Under the pieces are notes generated by a model, which saw only the letters and a program-made list of their open reading frames with translations, had not been told where the DNA came from and made no database searches. Made by a program: the position numbers and the translations under genes. Positions 36,721 through 50,149 of a stretch of DNA of 64,000 bases are shown here, piece by piece; the stretch's first letter is position 1; each line of letters starts with the position of its first letter. The DNA is from Sitta carolinensis (Eukaryota > Chordata > Aves > Passeriformes > Sittidae). Location of the stretch: contig CM063283.1 of the NCBI GenBank assembly GCA_032173965.1, positions 82,028,743 through 82,092,742 on the forward strand, read 5' to 3'.

Positions 36721-39599
36721 GATGGGTATATATGTATGTAGGCTTAAAGAAAAAAAATTGAAAAAAAATTGAAGACGAATATGTTTCATGAAAAATAATT
36801 TTGGAGATGATTTATGTATTTAGATTAAGATAGCAACATTATTTCTTCTATTATTTGGTTATGAGGTGTTTAATGAGATTTTAAAGTCAAAGTGTTCATG
36901 AACTGCTCATTATTTTCTTTAGAAAGGTACTTTTCTGCTTAGAAAAGTGAAAGATAGGGGATGCTTAGTGCTGGATAGTTTATGTTAAAGGAAAGAGGAC
37001 CAAATTCAAGTGAGCAGGCCACATCCTGACAACGTTTGTGCTAATAAACATTGGGGAAGATGCTGCTGACTTCAACAGCATCTGCACCATGAATTATATT
37101 GAATAAAATGAAAAAGGGAATAAATAAAATAGCATGGATCAAAACACTGATTAGATGTAAGTTTGCTTTATGGAGAAATGCACTTAAATCGTTAATATTG
37201 TTATAAGTTTCATTTGCACACACACATATGTGTGCACATATGTACATGACTAAATTTTTTTTATGTAAAAGTTTGTGTAATGTCTTTCAGCCATCAGTCA
37301 TAGAAAATCAAATGATCTGACTTGTGTAAATTAATCAATAATGCTTGAAATTAAAATATTTCCCCTTATTAAGTCATTATTTCCATGTTCCTAAAATTTG
37401 CATTACCTCTCCACTCCTTTCTTAAACAAATCAGAAATCTATTACATCACCATTCTGAAAAAAACTTCCAAACCAGGAACTCTTCATTCAAACATGGTTT
37501 TGAATTATATAGGAGATACTGTGCAGCAGCAATTGAAATCAATAGGATTGGTTTTTAAACAGGATTTGGTAGTTATTTAAACTAGTGGGAAGTCTTTTAA
37601 ACCATTGGGAATCTTTCTGTTGAATTCAAAAGATGTTGGATCAAAGCTGAGTTCTTTAATCAATATATCTAAATTTACATTACAAAAAACGTCAATAAAA
37701 ATGTCAAGCCATTAATGGCATTCATAATGCTTGGGTTTTTTCTTGAGACAAGAGATACATTATGACAAAATTATGCCAGGTAACTCTTGTCCCATGTTCC
37801 AGTTTCATCCAGGCACTGTTTAAGACATCTGACAGAACTGGCATCTTCAATTCAAAAGTTGATTTGTAGTAAGTTGTCCTTAGCATACTGTAAACCCCAC
37901 AATCAAGGCATCTACCTCCTACAATGATGTGCACAGGCATTGAACAGAAAGGCAAGACTGAATGTGAGTCTACAAAAGCATTTCTGGGGAACGGTGCCTG
38001 ATACCTTCATGTGAGATTATTCAAATGCAATCCTATCAGATCTCAGATAAATCACTAATCTGCCATGATCACTGATACTCCAGGCAGACACAGCAGTTCT
38101 TCAGCCATCACTCAGAGAAAATTTCCTTAATTCACAAGCTTTATCCAGGATTCTAATCTTTCCTGACTGTGGTCAAAGAGATAAAAATAGTCACATCACA
38201 ATCATCACAAAAGACAACTGTGAAACAGTTACACAGAATCAAATAAAATCATTTCTGGAAAAACAAAAAGAGACACATCTGCTAGTGCTATCAATTACAA
38301 AATTAAATGCCCTACATATTTCACCTAGTGGAGTGATGTTACTCCAAAGAAGATGTTTTGGAAATAATAGTATAATAGTATAGTACCTCACCAAACATTA
38401 ATGGACTAAAATTACTTTAGAAAAAAACATGCGTATACTCTTTCTTCCCCATCCTTCATTTACAGAATCCAGAATCCAGGATTTCTAACTACAATGCAAA
38501 CAGAAATTCCCAGAAAAGGGGAGGAAAAATAATTTAGAAATCAGATGGTTTGGAAAACTGCTATTGGATTTTAGGTAAAGGCCCAAAATAGTGCTATGAT
38601 TTGATTACAAAAACAACTATAAACCAAACCAACAAAACAAAATTTAATTAAACCAGACTAAACTAGAACTGAGTCTTGTGGAAGACCAGGTAAACTCCCC
38701 TTCTGTGGCTTCCACCACTGACCCTTAAACTGCACACTCTTTCAGTCCCAAAGTCACTTGCAAGCAAATGTGTTGGGGGGACGAAGAGGTCACTAATCAT
38801 AGGCACCCAAGAGAACCTTTTCAAAGCAAGAGATAAACCACTTCTATAAACCCATATTCAAGTGGTTTATCTCAGGATCAAGAAACTCTGTGGGGGTTTC
38901 ATGTAAGTATTCCAGTCTCTTTAACCATCTGAGCTGACCCATGCTAACAGTTTTTGTTAGAGATATCAAAGGATATTGAATTTTTCTGTAAAACATTAGT
39001 CATCAGAGTCATTTTTTTGGCATGGGAACAAGTATGGCATAAATGAAAGAACAAAGAAGAAAGCAAACAACTGAGAAGTCACTTAGTCCTGTCATAGATT
39101 CTATTAACTGCTCAGTAAATTAGCAAGTACTTGTGTTTCTGCATGAGCAAATAATAATTGCCAATACCGGCCATTAATTTTCTAGTAGCCACCGAATATC
39201 TTCCCTTTAAACTTCAATGAGAATTTCTCTTGTAAGAAATGGTTTCAAGTCTTGCAGAGAAAGCAGATACTTCCACATTTAAATACATTTATATCCACAT
39301 GAAGTTCATAAAAATACCAGTCATTCTAAAGAGGTTATGATGCCAAATAAGTGACATTTATTAAAGGCCTTTTCCTCATTTTTCTCTTTTATGAGCACTT
39401 CCTAAATTATTTAAAAAATGCCAGTGATTCCTCTCAAGTTCAAAACTTTCATTTGCCAGAGTCATACATTATTTATCCATTCCAAAATATCACAGTGACA
39501 TACATTTCCAGTACATTATCTTATCAAGGAGTACAAGTCACTTAGAAGACAAAACCTTTAGTGCTGCCTTATTTTAAAGGGAGCTGATAAATCCCTCCC
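36721..39599. other. Unique intergenic DNA, no gene recognised
   Basis: AT-rich sequence with a small CA/TG palindromic patch (about 37217-37245) and repeated 'atagtata' words near 38365-38385. No gene or transposon was recognised. Confidence 0.5.
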
Positions 39600-39900
39600 T
39601 GAGAAAAGCCCTCTAAATTCTACAGCTGCATATGAGCAGCCCCAGCAATAGTAGATCTGAGCAGGAAGCTCAGAGAAGATGCAGGTGGGCTCAGCCAGTG
39701 CAGGGGATATCCAAACAGTGACTGCTCCTGTGGGACAGCCCAGTGAATTGTCTCTTTTACTGGGGCTCCCCCAGGAAGGACCAAGCCATTACATGGTCCT
39801 TTACTCAGACCCACAGCCAAGGAGGTGCAAGCTTGCACCTGGGGTCTGTGTCAGCACAGAGCAGGCTACTGGGCTGGTCTGTGCAGCTCCACCCATGTAG
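39600..39900. other. GC-richer patch with 18-bp perfect palindrome
   Basis: An island rich in CAG/CTG words containing the perfect palindrome AGGTGCAAGCTTGCACCT at 39823-39840. ORFs run on both strands (72 and 73 codons) with no known domain. It could be part of an unrecognised repeat; unclassified. Confidence 0.45.
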
Positions 39901-42900
39901 ATAAGCCTAAAGACACTCACCCTGCATGCAATGTTCTGAAACTGTTTTGAAAATATTGGCAATTCTGTGTAGCATTAAAACCTCCTTTATTTTTCAGGAT
40001 TTTGTCCTTACTCTCCAGATTCCCACACTGGAATCCATTTTATTTATTACCAGTCTTTTAGTTTAAGGGTCAAAGGATGAACACTGGGCTTGGCTTCTGG
40101 GTTTGCTTGACCACTTGAGAGTTGCATGGACCTTTCTCTTTATGCACTTCATCTGTAATACTACTTGATGTGACCCTTTTGGGCCACGTGAAACTACTCC
40201 ATGTGGCTGACCACGAGGTCACTAACCCAATCAATGTCTTTTAGGTGGTTAAAAGGCACAAAGGACCACAAAAAGACACATCCAATGTGCAGAAATGCAC
40301 CCAGTAACACTGGCTTTTCTAGAGAAAATAGATTACAAAGGTACGTATGGTCATCATTTGTGACTTACACACAAGTTTCTTGTGATGGATGGGTAATGCA
40401 GAAAAATATAATTTGATGAACAACACAGCTAATAGATTCTTGATTCCTGCAGATTTGTGAAACAGTTGATATTTTAGTTGGCTATAAAGGGCAAATGCTG
40501 ACTGGAGCTTTTCCTACAGCTGGGATGTTCACAATATTGCCCTCTATCTCAGAGCCTGGTGTCTAAGAAGGACTGAGTTTATCTCTCGGTGGTCTCTCTG
40601 GAAAGGTTTTTCTCCTGTATATTGCTATTTATTCAAACTTTGAGAAAATTAATATCTCTCAGATCTTTTCCCTCCTGCCAGCTATGTCTGAAATTGGCTA
40701 GAGCTTCCAAAGTTATTAAGGAGACACACACATAAAGAAAGAGGTGCACACACAGTAATTGCATAAACTGCTGCATGACAGAGACCAAACATTATAATCA
40801 TGGCCCAGAATGGATAGAAGGTTTTCTTCCCAGTGGATAGAGAGTAAGATTCAAGGAATATGTTTGTCATGCAAAATTACCCTTTCCAGACATACTCATA
40901 TGAGCCCAGGAACCAGCTGGATTCCATGCCTTCACCAGCCATATCAATATAGCATAGCAGGGCACTTAGTCCTTTTGGCATGCAGCAAGTGCATCCTGCT
41001 GACTACATTTGGCAGCTGCCACTGGATTCTACCTTGATAAGCAGTAACAGACAACCTGACTCAGGGAATTGCTGGTGGGACACAGTGATGTTTGCCTTTA
41101 GGTGATCTGAGGGAAGCAGGTAAAACTTGCTTTTGTGTTGGCTCATGAAGTGGGGAACAACCTGCAGCACTTGTGCAATGTGCAGATCATGAGCTATTCA
41201 AGTACAGTTCTCAGTTCTGGGTAATATTACACAGCCAGCAGCAGGGTTCTGCTGGCATTGAGGCTGCTAGGTACACTTTCAAGCTGTGAAAACTGGTGCA
41301 CCTCTGGGAGCACTACAGCAAATTTACTTTGTACTGCAATAAAACACTGGGAACCTGCAGGGAGACTCTTTACCAGTATCAGAGCTGTCAGGGAGATCAG
41401 GAGGTATCTAGTCCCTGATCTAGTTTCTCTCAAACTTGTGAAAATTTTTGAAGGAATAGTACGGGATTCTTTAAGTGATACTTTCACAGTTAGTAATTAC
41501 GTGAATGGGAGTTAATTATCTTAATTCAAAAGTTTAAAAAATAATGTTCAGGAGTGAAGAGCGCTGGTGGTCATTCATTTCAGCCGTCCTGAAAATGGTT
41601 AGCACTTCCAGCAAGCTGCTTGCTCTCCCTCCCTCCCTCCCTCCTCCCTCCCTCCCTCTCTGTAGGCAAGGTCATAGGGACTAGCTTATAAATGCTACAA
41701 CCGTCTGTTCAAGCAAACACAACCTGAAGCAAAATGTGGATTGCTACAAGAATTCCTGCTTGGTAGAAGCCAGGAGCTGTTCTACAGAAAAGCAGTGGCA
41801 AGATCTGTACAAATAGTAGCATACAGCATTGCTGGACCCAAAAGAGGATGCTTGCCCAAATGAAAACATAAGGCCAGAAGGAAAACACCTGGTTTCTGCT
41901 TTTCAGAAGGGACACACCAAGTGTCCCCTGACATCCCAGACAGTGCATTGAATAATCTCTTGCATACATATATTGAAATCCCTCTACTCCCAACAGAGAC
42001 TTTTCCTGAAATTGAAAGTTTCATCATAATGCACGCAAGTGCTGAACAATCAGATGCTAAAAATGTTCATTGAAGAGTCTGTATTAAAGTGTAATGATGA
42101 AGAGGTCAAGTAACATTTGTTATGATGATTTTTAAACTGTCATTCAGATGGTTTCTAATTTAGGACAGAAGTGATCGAATAGGAAATCCATAAATTTAAA
42201 GTAATTACTATCACTAGGTTGGAAAAATCTTGCAGGAGATTGTTGTAAACCCTTAAAAATCAAAGAGGCAGAGATACAGCCATAAAAACAATCTGTAAAT
42301 TTGTAATCATATATTCTTAAGGAGCCATTTATCACTACAGAAAAAAATATTTTGCTCACTAAAACAAGCAATGCCTATTAATCAGACAGAATTAATTCTT
42401 GTACTGTAGCTGTATAGTGTGTAAAGCCACACTTCTGGCTATGGGGTACAGTATTTTTCCCTTTCTTAGAGGCTGATTTTCTAGTTTCAATAGAGACTAC
42501 CTATTCAATCACAAACAAGGTGAAATAGATACCTAGAAAGTGTCAGTGAAGTCTGGTTAAATTTATTACATCAGAAAAGGAAGTGGAGCTAGATGAAATG
42601 TTCTCTACATTTTAAAATTACAAGAAAGCACTTTCCAGGCAGTACCAAATAAACATGGAGCTTAGAACCTGATGAAAGTTAATTGGAATTCATGTGTCTG
42701 TCTCTTTTTGGCAGAAGAGAAAGTGAAATTGTACAAATTAATCCCTTACCAGCATTTATTTCAGAAACTTGAATATTTTTAAAATGCCATACCATTGCAA
42801 TTGGTATATTTTTTGGTAAATGGTAAATTTCAGTATTTTGAAAATCAAGAAAGAAAAAGGAAGTCAGTAATACAAGATGTGTTTGTACACTCCATTCTCT

Positions 42901-44439
42901 GTGTCTGATATCATACACCAAAAGTGAGAACCATTTCTTGCATCTATCTTTCTTATAAATTAAGATATAATATTTCAACTGCAAAATAAATTACAATTTC
43001 ATTCTGGAAACCAAGACCCAAATGTGACAAATAAACAAGTAGCCAGACTTACTAGCAGACTTACTACAGCCTAGTGAATCATGCTGGTTAAGTGGTGGTT
43101 GTAAGAAATCATATATTACTTTTATCCATCCAGTCATCTGTTCTGTGTTATAAAGCATACAATCTCTTTAAATAGATCTTTGTAGTGGATTGCTTTATAG
43201 AAGCCCTAAAAAAGTGATGAAAAAAAGAATGTATGAAAACAAGATTGTCTTTACTTAAGTGCTCCCTTAACAACATTATAAAATACTGTAAAAATCCAGA
43301 AAGCAATGTAAAATAATTTATTCTGACTTCTTTGAGAGTGATGTGATGTTTGGACACTATTTTCAGTGACAGCAAGCCAGCGTGTTTTCTTATAGTGAGT
43401 CTAATCCCTGTAATTAATTGCTGGGATATTTTATTACTGCCTTGATGTAACTGTACAACTTTAAGGAGATAGAAATGCTGTGGCTCCATTAATAAGATAT
43501 AGAGACACAGATGATATGTAATGCACCTCATCTTAGTTCCATCAATCTAGAAATCTAAATTTTAGATTAATTCTACCAACTAGTCATCCAGGTTACACTT
43601 GAATGGAACAAGCAGATCTTCTAAAAATGGTGATTGCCACCTATTTCAGAGAGGGTGAGTTGTCCCTGCCTCCAATTGCCTCCTTCTGCTCTCATGTCCC
43701 AGTGCAGGTAAGGAGAGTGTTACCTCCCTGGAAAGCCATGACAGGCTTTACAAGGTGACTTATCTAGTGCACAATCAGCAGATGAGTGAGAAAGGAATGA
43801 GGGAGCGTGAGCCTCAACCACATGCTGCTCAGGGGAGCAAGCTGGCCATCACACAGCAGAGAGGGAGACTGGGCACATGAAGAGGTGTGTGTCCGTGCTC
43901 CAGGTGTTCCCAGGGCACTCCTAGGGTAGGTGTGAGCTTCACCTAAATGAGGAGCTGATCTGAAAATAGTTGTATAGCTTTAAACTACAGATACTTAAAT
44001 TTAAGTGTCCACTCATGGGTTACTGTGTGTGAGCTCCTTAAAAGGAGCCCAAGGGAGCTATAGTATCTCTAGGCCTAGATTTAGCTGCTTAAATATAGAA
44101 AGGTAATCAGTGCTGGCTGAACTCTCCTGGATTATCAAAAGAGATGAAATAGATATAACACAGGGACATGAGTTCCTTACTCCATTCTGGACCAGCAGGT
44201 AGCGGTTGGCTGGGGTAACCTAGGATATCCCAGCTGCCACCAGATGATTGTTTGTGGACATATGAATGAAATGCTAAAGCATCATTAGTTAAAACACACA
44301 CTTAGGAACGTGTTTCCCATGTAGACACCAACCTGTGAAGACAGATCCTCATCTGAGCTCTTCATCTTATTCTGAGGGCCCTGTGCAGAAATCTCATACA
44401 CTCTCAGGCACCTCAAACACCCTGGGCAGCCATGGGCAG
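39901..44439. other. Unique intergenic DNA with a CCCT repeat
   Basis: No gene is recognised. A CACGTG E-box lies in 'gggccacgtgaaac' near 40183-40192. A (CCCT)n tract is listed separately. A moderately GC-rich stretch at 43640-43950 could be an old unrecognised repeat. ORFs up to 127 codons (43148-43531 minus) are AT-rich and without motifs. Confidence 0.45.
41623..41661. repeat. (CCCT)n polypyrimidine tract
   Basis: 39 nt of uninterrupted pyrimidine, mostly CCCT units with one CCT phase break. Confidence 0.95.
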
Positions 44440-45530
44440 GCAACTAAATAGAGCCTTCTGTGCCTGGTTGCCGAAATTTCATACCAGGAGTATTGATGAG
44501 ATGTGAGGCACATCTCTGGAAAAGGTTACAAACAGTAGAGACTACACTGGCATGGCAATTCAGTTTGAGAAACTTGTGTCACCAGCACTTTGCAAAATGT
44601 AATTACATCATATCCATATGCTTTAGCAGAGAATCAGGGGACCACTACTGTGCTGTGAAGGACAGTCTTACATCTTTAATCCTTCTGAGGTGTCAGCGCT
44701 AAATGACCTGTCTTCTAATCAAGGATGTTATTATCCTGCATTGCACACATAAAACCTGAGTGTACAAATTCATTCAACTGGCTGCAATTTGAAATATGGA
44801 CATTAGTAGTTGTACAATTTGTGACAGACTTATAATTTTTATGGTGTGTCTGTTGGTATCGCCAATATTTTTTTTTTACTTCATCACCAACACTTAAATC
44901 TTCCCTGCCTTTGGATGCTGTGCATGTGCAATGTGTAATAAAGAAACTGAATTACCTCTCACCCCTGGAGAAGGTGATCCCTGTGAATCTGCACAGTGGC
45001 TATTGGCAGGCATGATCATACACATCATTTGCATTTTCCTTGCCTGCGCCCTACTTGACCTACATATGAATACTGCAATTCGCCTAATCCCTATTTCTTG
45101 CCCAAACAGTTCAAATATAAAAAAGTATGATAATTGCTACTGCTACCTGTCACAGGCATAGCATCATACCATAATACTCATGAGAGCTTGTTCAAAATGG
45201 TGATCAACTGACAAGAAAATTAAAGAGTTAATAAAATCAGAACCATGATTTTTCAGTTGCTGAAGATGTAAGAAATAAAGGAGGAATTTTCTTTTGGCAG
45301 TAAATCAGCTCCCACCCTCCTTTTGTTTGTTATTACAGTCATGGTTCAAAGCCCTCTACAAAAACAAGGTCCCACTTTATTACAGGACAGTCAGGTTCAG
45401 AGCACAGCTTGCAATAAAGAAATTAGCAAACCAGAAGCTGCAATTCTGTAGAAACACTCAAAACCGAAGAGGATTTAAAGTGACAAGATCCAATTAAATT
45501 TAATTACCCAAGCTGTATTTTCATTTTAAC
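44440..45530. promoter_or_regulatory. Candidate conserved noncoding block (octamer motif)
   Basis: Repeat-free, high-complexity DNA with a consensus octamer ATTTGCAT at 45027-45034 in 'acatcatttgcattttcc', and TAAT cores such as 'aaatgtaattacatc'. The sequence resembles vertebrate conserved noncoding DNA. Short ORFs present here (76 and 80 codons) have no recognisable domain. Inference only. Confidence 0.3.
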
Positions 45531-46034
45531 TGACACTTTTTATTAAGGAGCCACATGCACTAAAGCTAGAAACCTGGGCCAAATTGCATCCCAGTAATAC
45601 AGTTATCTTATGCAAAATTCTTCGTATCTAATTTTCTAAAATGAAATTAGAGACATGGGGTTTGTAAAAGGTTCTCTTTGTCTGATACTATAAGATGCTG
45701 TTTGCAATGTACCTACACTACTGTACATCTATGATACAGTAACACCTGATGTACCTAATAAAACTTATTACTGGGAAAGAGTTTTGGTACACTTTTATTA
45801 TTTTTTAATATGTAAGTATTCACTATAAGCCCCGGATTTAACCATGTCAGTATAAATCAGGGATTAAACAGCAAGGTTAACAACGTCAAATCTAAAATTC
45901 TTGAAAACAGAAGCATAAAGTCTATGACTTTGACAAGAGAAAATTATTTACGAATCTTTTAATTTTAGGTTTAAACAGGCATATAAATCTGGACCAAATG
46001 ATTATTTTACTTTCATATATTTTGTCCCCATGGC

Positions 46035-46343
46035 AGGAGGAGAGGAGGAGGAGAGGAGAGGAGAGGAGAGGGGAGAGGAGAGGAGGGGAAAGAGAGGAGA
46101 GGAGAGGAGAGGAGAGGAGAGGAGAGGAGAGGAGAGGAGAGGAGGAGAGGAGAGGAGAGGAGAGGAGAGGAGAGGAGAGGAGAGGAGAGGAGAGGAGGAG
46201 AGGAGAGGAGAGGAGAGGAGAGGAGAGGAGAGGAGAGAGGGAGAGAGGAGAGGAGAGGAGAGGAGAGGAGAGGGAGAGGAGAGGAGAGGAGAGGAGAGGA
46301 GAGAGAGGAGAGGAGAGGAGAGGAGAGGAGAGGAGAGGAGAAA
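46035..46343 (+). repeat. 309-bp uninterrupted polypurine tract, (GGAGA)n
   Basis: Every base from 46035 to 46343 on the plus strand is A or G. The unit is GGAGA/GAGAG with several phase shifts (extra GGA, GAGAGA and GGGG insertions). Because purine-only DNA cannot contain a plus-strand stop other than those with T, it opens reading frames of 136-154 codons on both strands made of Glu/Arg/Gly or Leu/Ser/Pro. These are not genes. The tract has near-mirror symmetry and can form intramolecular triplex (H-DNA). Confidence 0.97.
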
Positions 46344-46797
46344 TTCTGGAGTGCAAGGTTTCAGAAGAAAAGTGTTTCCCCCACATGAGATGTCTCCCTT
46401 ACAGGTATGCATATGGCATTACCAAAAGCATTACCACAAAATGCATTTGAGAAAGTGAAGCTGGCTTCCTTTTCTGTCAAATATTGCTGCTAAAATCTCA
46501 AGTTTCTAAGCGGAAGAGGGCTGTGGTTCTGTTTTGGTGAGGGAGGAGGGAAAGGAAGAGACTGGGATAGAGTCCCAGGCATTTTTATTTTTCAAGTGTG
46601 AAAATAAAGGATGCAATTATCTCATGGGAGTGAATTCAGAGCCAAAAAGTTTTCTGTAAACTATCTGGAGAATGGAATGAGGTATAACCACAGTTGCATG
46701 GTTCTCCACGCAAAGTTTCAGTATCATTCCTCTTTGTAATTTCTCAGTTTAATTTCCTGTGAAAACAGTAAAGAATGTGGGTATTAACACCTACCAG
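46344..46797. other. Unique intergenic spacer
   Basis: The stretch between the polypurine tract and the next CR1 contains a second short purine-rich patch (about 46536-46563). No gene was recognised. Confidence 0.5.
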
Positions 46798-47210
46798 ACC
46801 AAACAAGGTGGTAGACCTGTTGGAATAAGCCCAGAAAGTGTTGCAAAGATGATCAGATGACTGAAACACCTCTGCTGTGGAGACAGGCTGAGAGAGTTAG
46901 AATTCTTCAGACTGGAGAAGAGAAGGCTCTGAGGAGACAACATAGCAGCCTTCTAGTGCCTAAAGGGGGCTTACATAAAAGCTGGAGAGGGACTTTTTAC
47001 AAGGCATGTATTGATACAGGGATACTGAACTGACAGAGGGTAGGTTTAGATGAGATATAAGGGAAAAAATCTTTACCATGAAGGTGTTGAGGCACTGGAA
47101 AATATTTACCTGAAAGGCTGTGGGTGTCCCATCCCAGAAAGTGTTAAAGGCCAGATTTGATGGGGCTTTGAGCTACCTGGTCTAGTGGAAGTCATGATTC
47201 TGCAATGCTA
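46798..47210 (+). mobile_element. CR1 LINE, truncated 3' end
   Basis: CR1 3' blocks in order are: 'ggtagacctgttggaataag', 'ggagacaggctgagagagtt', 'agaattcttcagactggaga', 'tgaaggtgttgaggcactgg', 'aaaggccagatttgatgggg' and 'ttgagctacctggtctagtg'. The terminal polypyrimidine-like '...ccttccaaccc' block and tail are lost or unrecognisable. The reading frame is broken. Old copy. Confidence 0.88.
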
Positions 47211-50149
47211 TTAAAACCTTAGTGCTCGCTTCTACCCACATTAGGCCAGAAGAGTAGAGCTACCAGAAGAATTGGATCATCTATTTTAACAAATTTCTAT
47301 TAAGTAACATTTGAAAAATAGCATAGCCGCACACATATTCCCCCAAAAGTGAATAGTTTCATTGATGTACTCTCATATGTGTGTGTTACAGGGACTGGAA
47401 AGAAAATATTTTATGTTGTCACTTTAATCTTGCTCCTGTACACAATAGCCAAAAAGCCTAGAGGTGGAGGTTCATCTTTGAGAAGAACTCATAACCAGTT
47501 TTACGTGAAACTTTATCTAGTAAAGGACACTAGACCAAAGGGGAAATGGTGCCATAAAGTAAGTAAATCCCAGTTTTCATGAGGTACTCTGGCTATATTC
47601 TTATACTTGAATTTTAAATGTTTAGGCCTAAGACTGGTGTCCCTTGGAGAAAAAAGAAATCTATGAGCTCATATATTCCAAACATGAGTATTCAGTGCTA
47701 ATTTAACAAATGTCTTCCCCCAGTAATAGAAATATGGTGACAGTCAGAAAAATCCACTGAAGAGCCACAGAGTTCACACAGGTAAGTTAGGCTGATTACT
47801 ACAGCTGATGGCACCAAGGGGACCATGCAGTTAGCTCCTGTGTTTTATGACTCTTACCTCCTATCCTCAATAGCTCTTATACACTCCCAAGGGCTTCCTA
47901 GAGTCCAGAGAAAGTTTCAAACTGTCCTTCAGATCCACAGCATGACTCTTTGCTGGATCCACTAGCAAACCCCGAAACCACCACACATACACATCAAAGG
48001 TTCTTTGACAAACACTTTTTTTTCCTTCCTCCTTTCACATAAAAAATAATGAGGGAAGAAACTGTTTCGAGTAGAATGCAAACAGATCACTATATTTTTT
48101 TTTTTTTAAAGTCAAGTTAACTCCCCCATTGTGGCTAAGCACAGATCCTATGCATGGTTATGAACTCTATGTGAACTTTCTTGTGCCTCATGCCCAGATT
48201 TGTGTGACCCCAGCTCCTCTGAGATATACCTTCACAGTGCACCATAGGACAGTTGGGCAATGGGGCAGAGGTCTTCACCTTCCTGGGGCAAATTCACTTT
48301 CATTCAGCTCTCAAATACCAGGAACCCAAGCAAAATGTGATTTGCCTTTCTCTGTCCAAGCAACAGAGAAATTCAAACACAGGATACATCAATTCAACTG
48401 TTAATTATAACAAGACTACAAACATGAGTAATCTTGACACATGATTCTTTCTAAAGATATAATATTATAATCTGCCCTCAGTAGCCCTTGCTTTAAACAA
48501 GACAGCCTAACTCAGATCCTTGGAAGCCAGTTCTGCTCCTGAGAAGGACAGGGGAAGTGCTCACAATGGTGTCAGTGGGTGTCTGGGGTGTCAGGTTCAT
48601 CTTCAGAGAGCAGTAAAGAGAAGCAGAATCTGATTAAAATTTGAGATGACTAACTGGAAAATACTTTCTGCTTTACTATCAGTCTTTTGTAAAAGATGAA
48701 ATACTGCAAAAACAAACAAAAATTTGTTTTTCTTGCATAAAGCATTTATTTTTCTAACCTTTTATAATTTTCTTATTATTTCTATCACTTTGGATATGTT
48801 TCCACCTTCAAACAGTCATTAAATATGAACATTACAGGACATATAGGATAACCAAAGAGATTCTTGTTCTTCCAGTTGAGGGGTATTTAGTGATATGGTA
48901 AATCAGTTTAACCAAGATATCTAACATCAAGCAGACTGTGAGGGTAAAAAGGGACAAACTATTATACAAGTCATATATGTATTAATTTTGTAACTTCCAA
49001 TTACCTGCTGAAAGACAACTTCTTATATTACCATTCAAAATCCATTAATTAAAAGTCAACCACTTGAGAACAATGCCTCAAGAAAAAAAAAGATATGAAT
49101 TTAGCCTATAGCCACATATTTGTTTAGAAGGCTGAATAACTGCAGGGGAAAAGCCCACCCAGCATCCAGTCTGGAGCATGTGGTGAGGCTTTAAAGCCAC
49201 TTTCGAGTGAGCAAACAAATCGTGTAATTCTATCGTGTGCTGATTCAAAAGTAAATGCTGAGCAGACTCAGTGGACTCCGTCTGGCTGTGGAGGGTGTCT
49301 CGTTTCTAGCACCAGGGAGAATTAACAGGTTTGTAGTCATTTCCATGCTAGTCTGTAGAAACAACTATAGAAGTCTATGGAAGGTATTCATTAAGATTGA
49401 AAATGGGGGAAACAGCTTCTCTTGGATGAATGAAAATATGTCGTTTAGCTGGTTGGTGAGCCTTGTTCATAAGTTCTGAGTTAAATCAGTCTTCAGATTT
49501 GACATCAGGAGAATATTTCCTTTACTTCCAGGACTGCCTGTGCTTGCTGGGAGTATCTTCGTTCTCCATGGCATAATCTAGGAGGTTTTTTGACATGTCC
49601 CAAGCCATCACAGGATTCTGGGATTTTTTGAGGGTCTTGGTCTCTCCTGCTCTCTACCTGAGACACACTTATTTGTGAAGCTTTTTCATTTCCTCAATGA
49701 CTAGGTCTGCACTAAGATTCTGAAAGTGGCAATAGAATCAAAGAATCTATTCATGTCTTATGCTGGGTCTTATGTTTCAGATACAGAAGATGAGAATTTA
49801 GTTTTACTGTTGTTTGTGTTCTACTTCATTAGTCTCCATGACAGACTTCAGTCTTCATGCTGGTCACCTTGTTTCTACAATTTTACAAATTTACAAATTT
49901 ACAAATTTTATTGTATGTTCATGTATGTATATAGAATCAGTCAGAATGAAAAATATATACACTGTTAATGTGACTGAAAAATGCTGGAAGATCTGAACAA
50001 ATGCCAACACTTCATCAAGCAAAGCAGGACTGGAGAAAATCCAGAGACACCATTTGTTTGCCTGGTTAAGCTGTATTGTTATGCTCTGTCCTCCTTTAAT
50101 ACACCCCCACCTTTTGTACTAATCTTCCCTACATCTGCTGCCAGCCAGG
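47211..50149. other. Unique intergenic DNA, no gene recognised
   Basis: No gene is seen. A tandem TTTACAAA octamer lies at 49882-49909, and there is a T run at 48096-48107. The segment around 49130-49270 is of higher complexity and may be conserved. Confidence 0.5.
49882..49909. repeat. TTTACAAA tandem octamer (3 exact copies)
   Basis: Three perfect head-to-tail copies of TTTACAAA plus TTTT. Each unit is itself close to palindromic (TTTxxAAA). Confidence 0.9.

Noticed and set aside
41040..41515. Possible retroelement coding remnant
   Set aside because: Composition differs slightly from the flanks, but no CR1 or retroviral block could be matched on either strand.
45922..46458. Overlapping ORFs of 136-154 codons on both strands
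   Set aside because: They are products of the GGAGA purine array, which lacks stops on either strand. Composition is only Glu/Arg/Gly or Leu/Ser/Pro.
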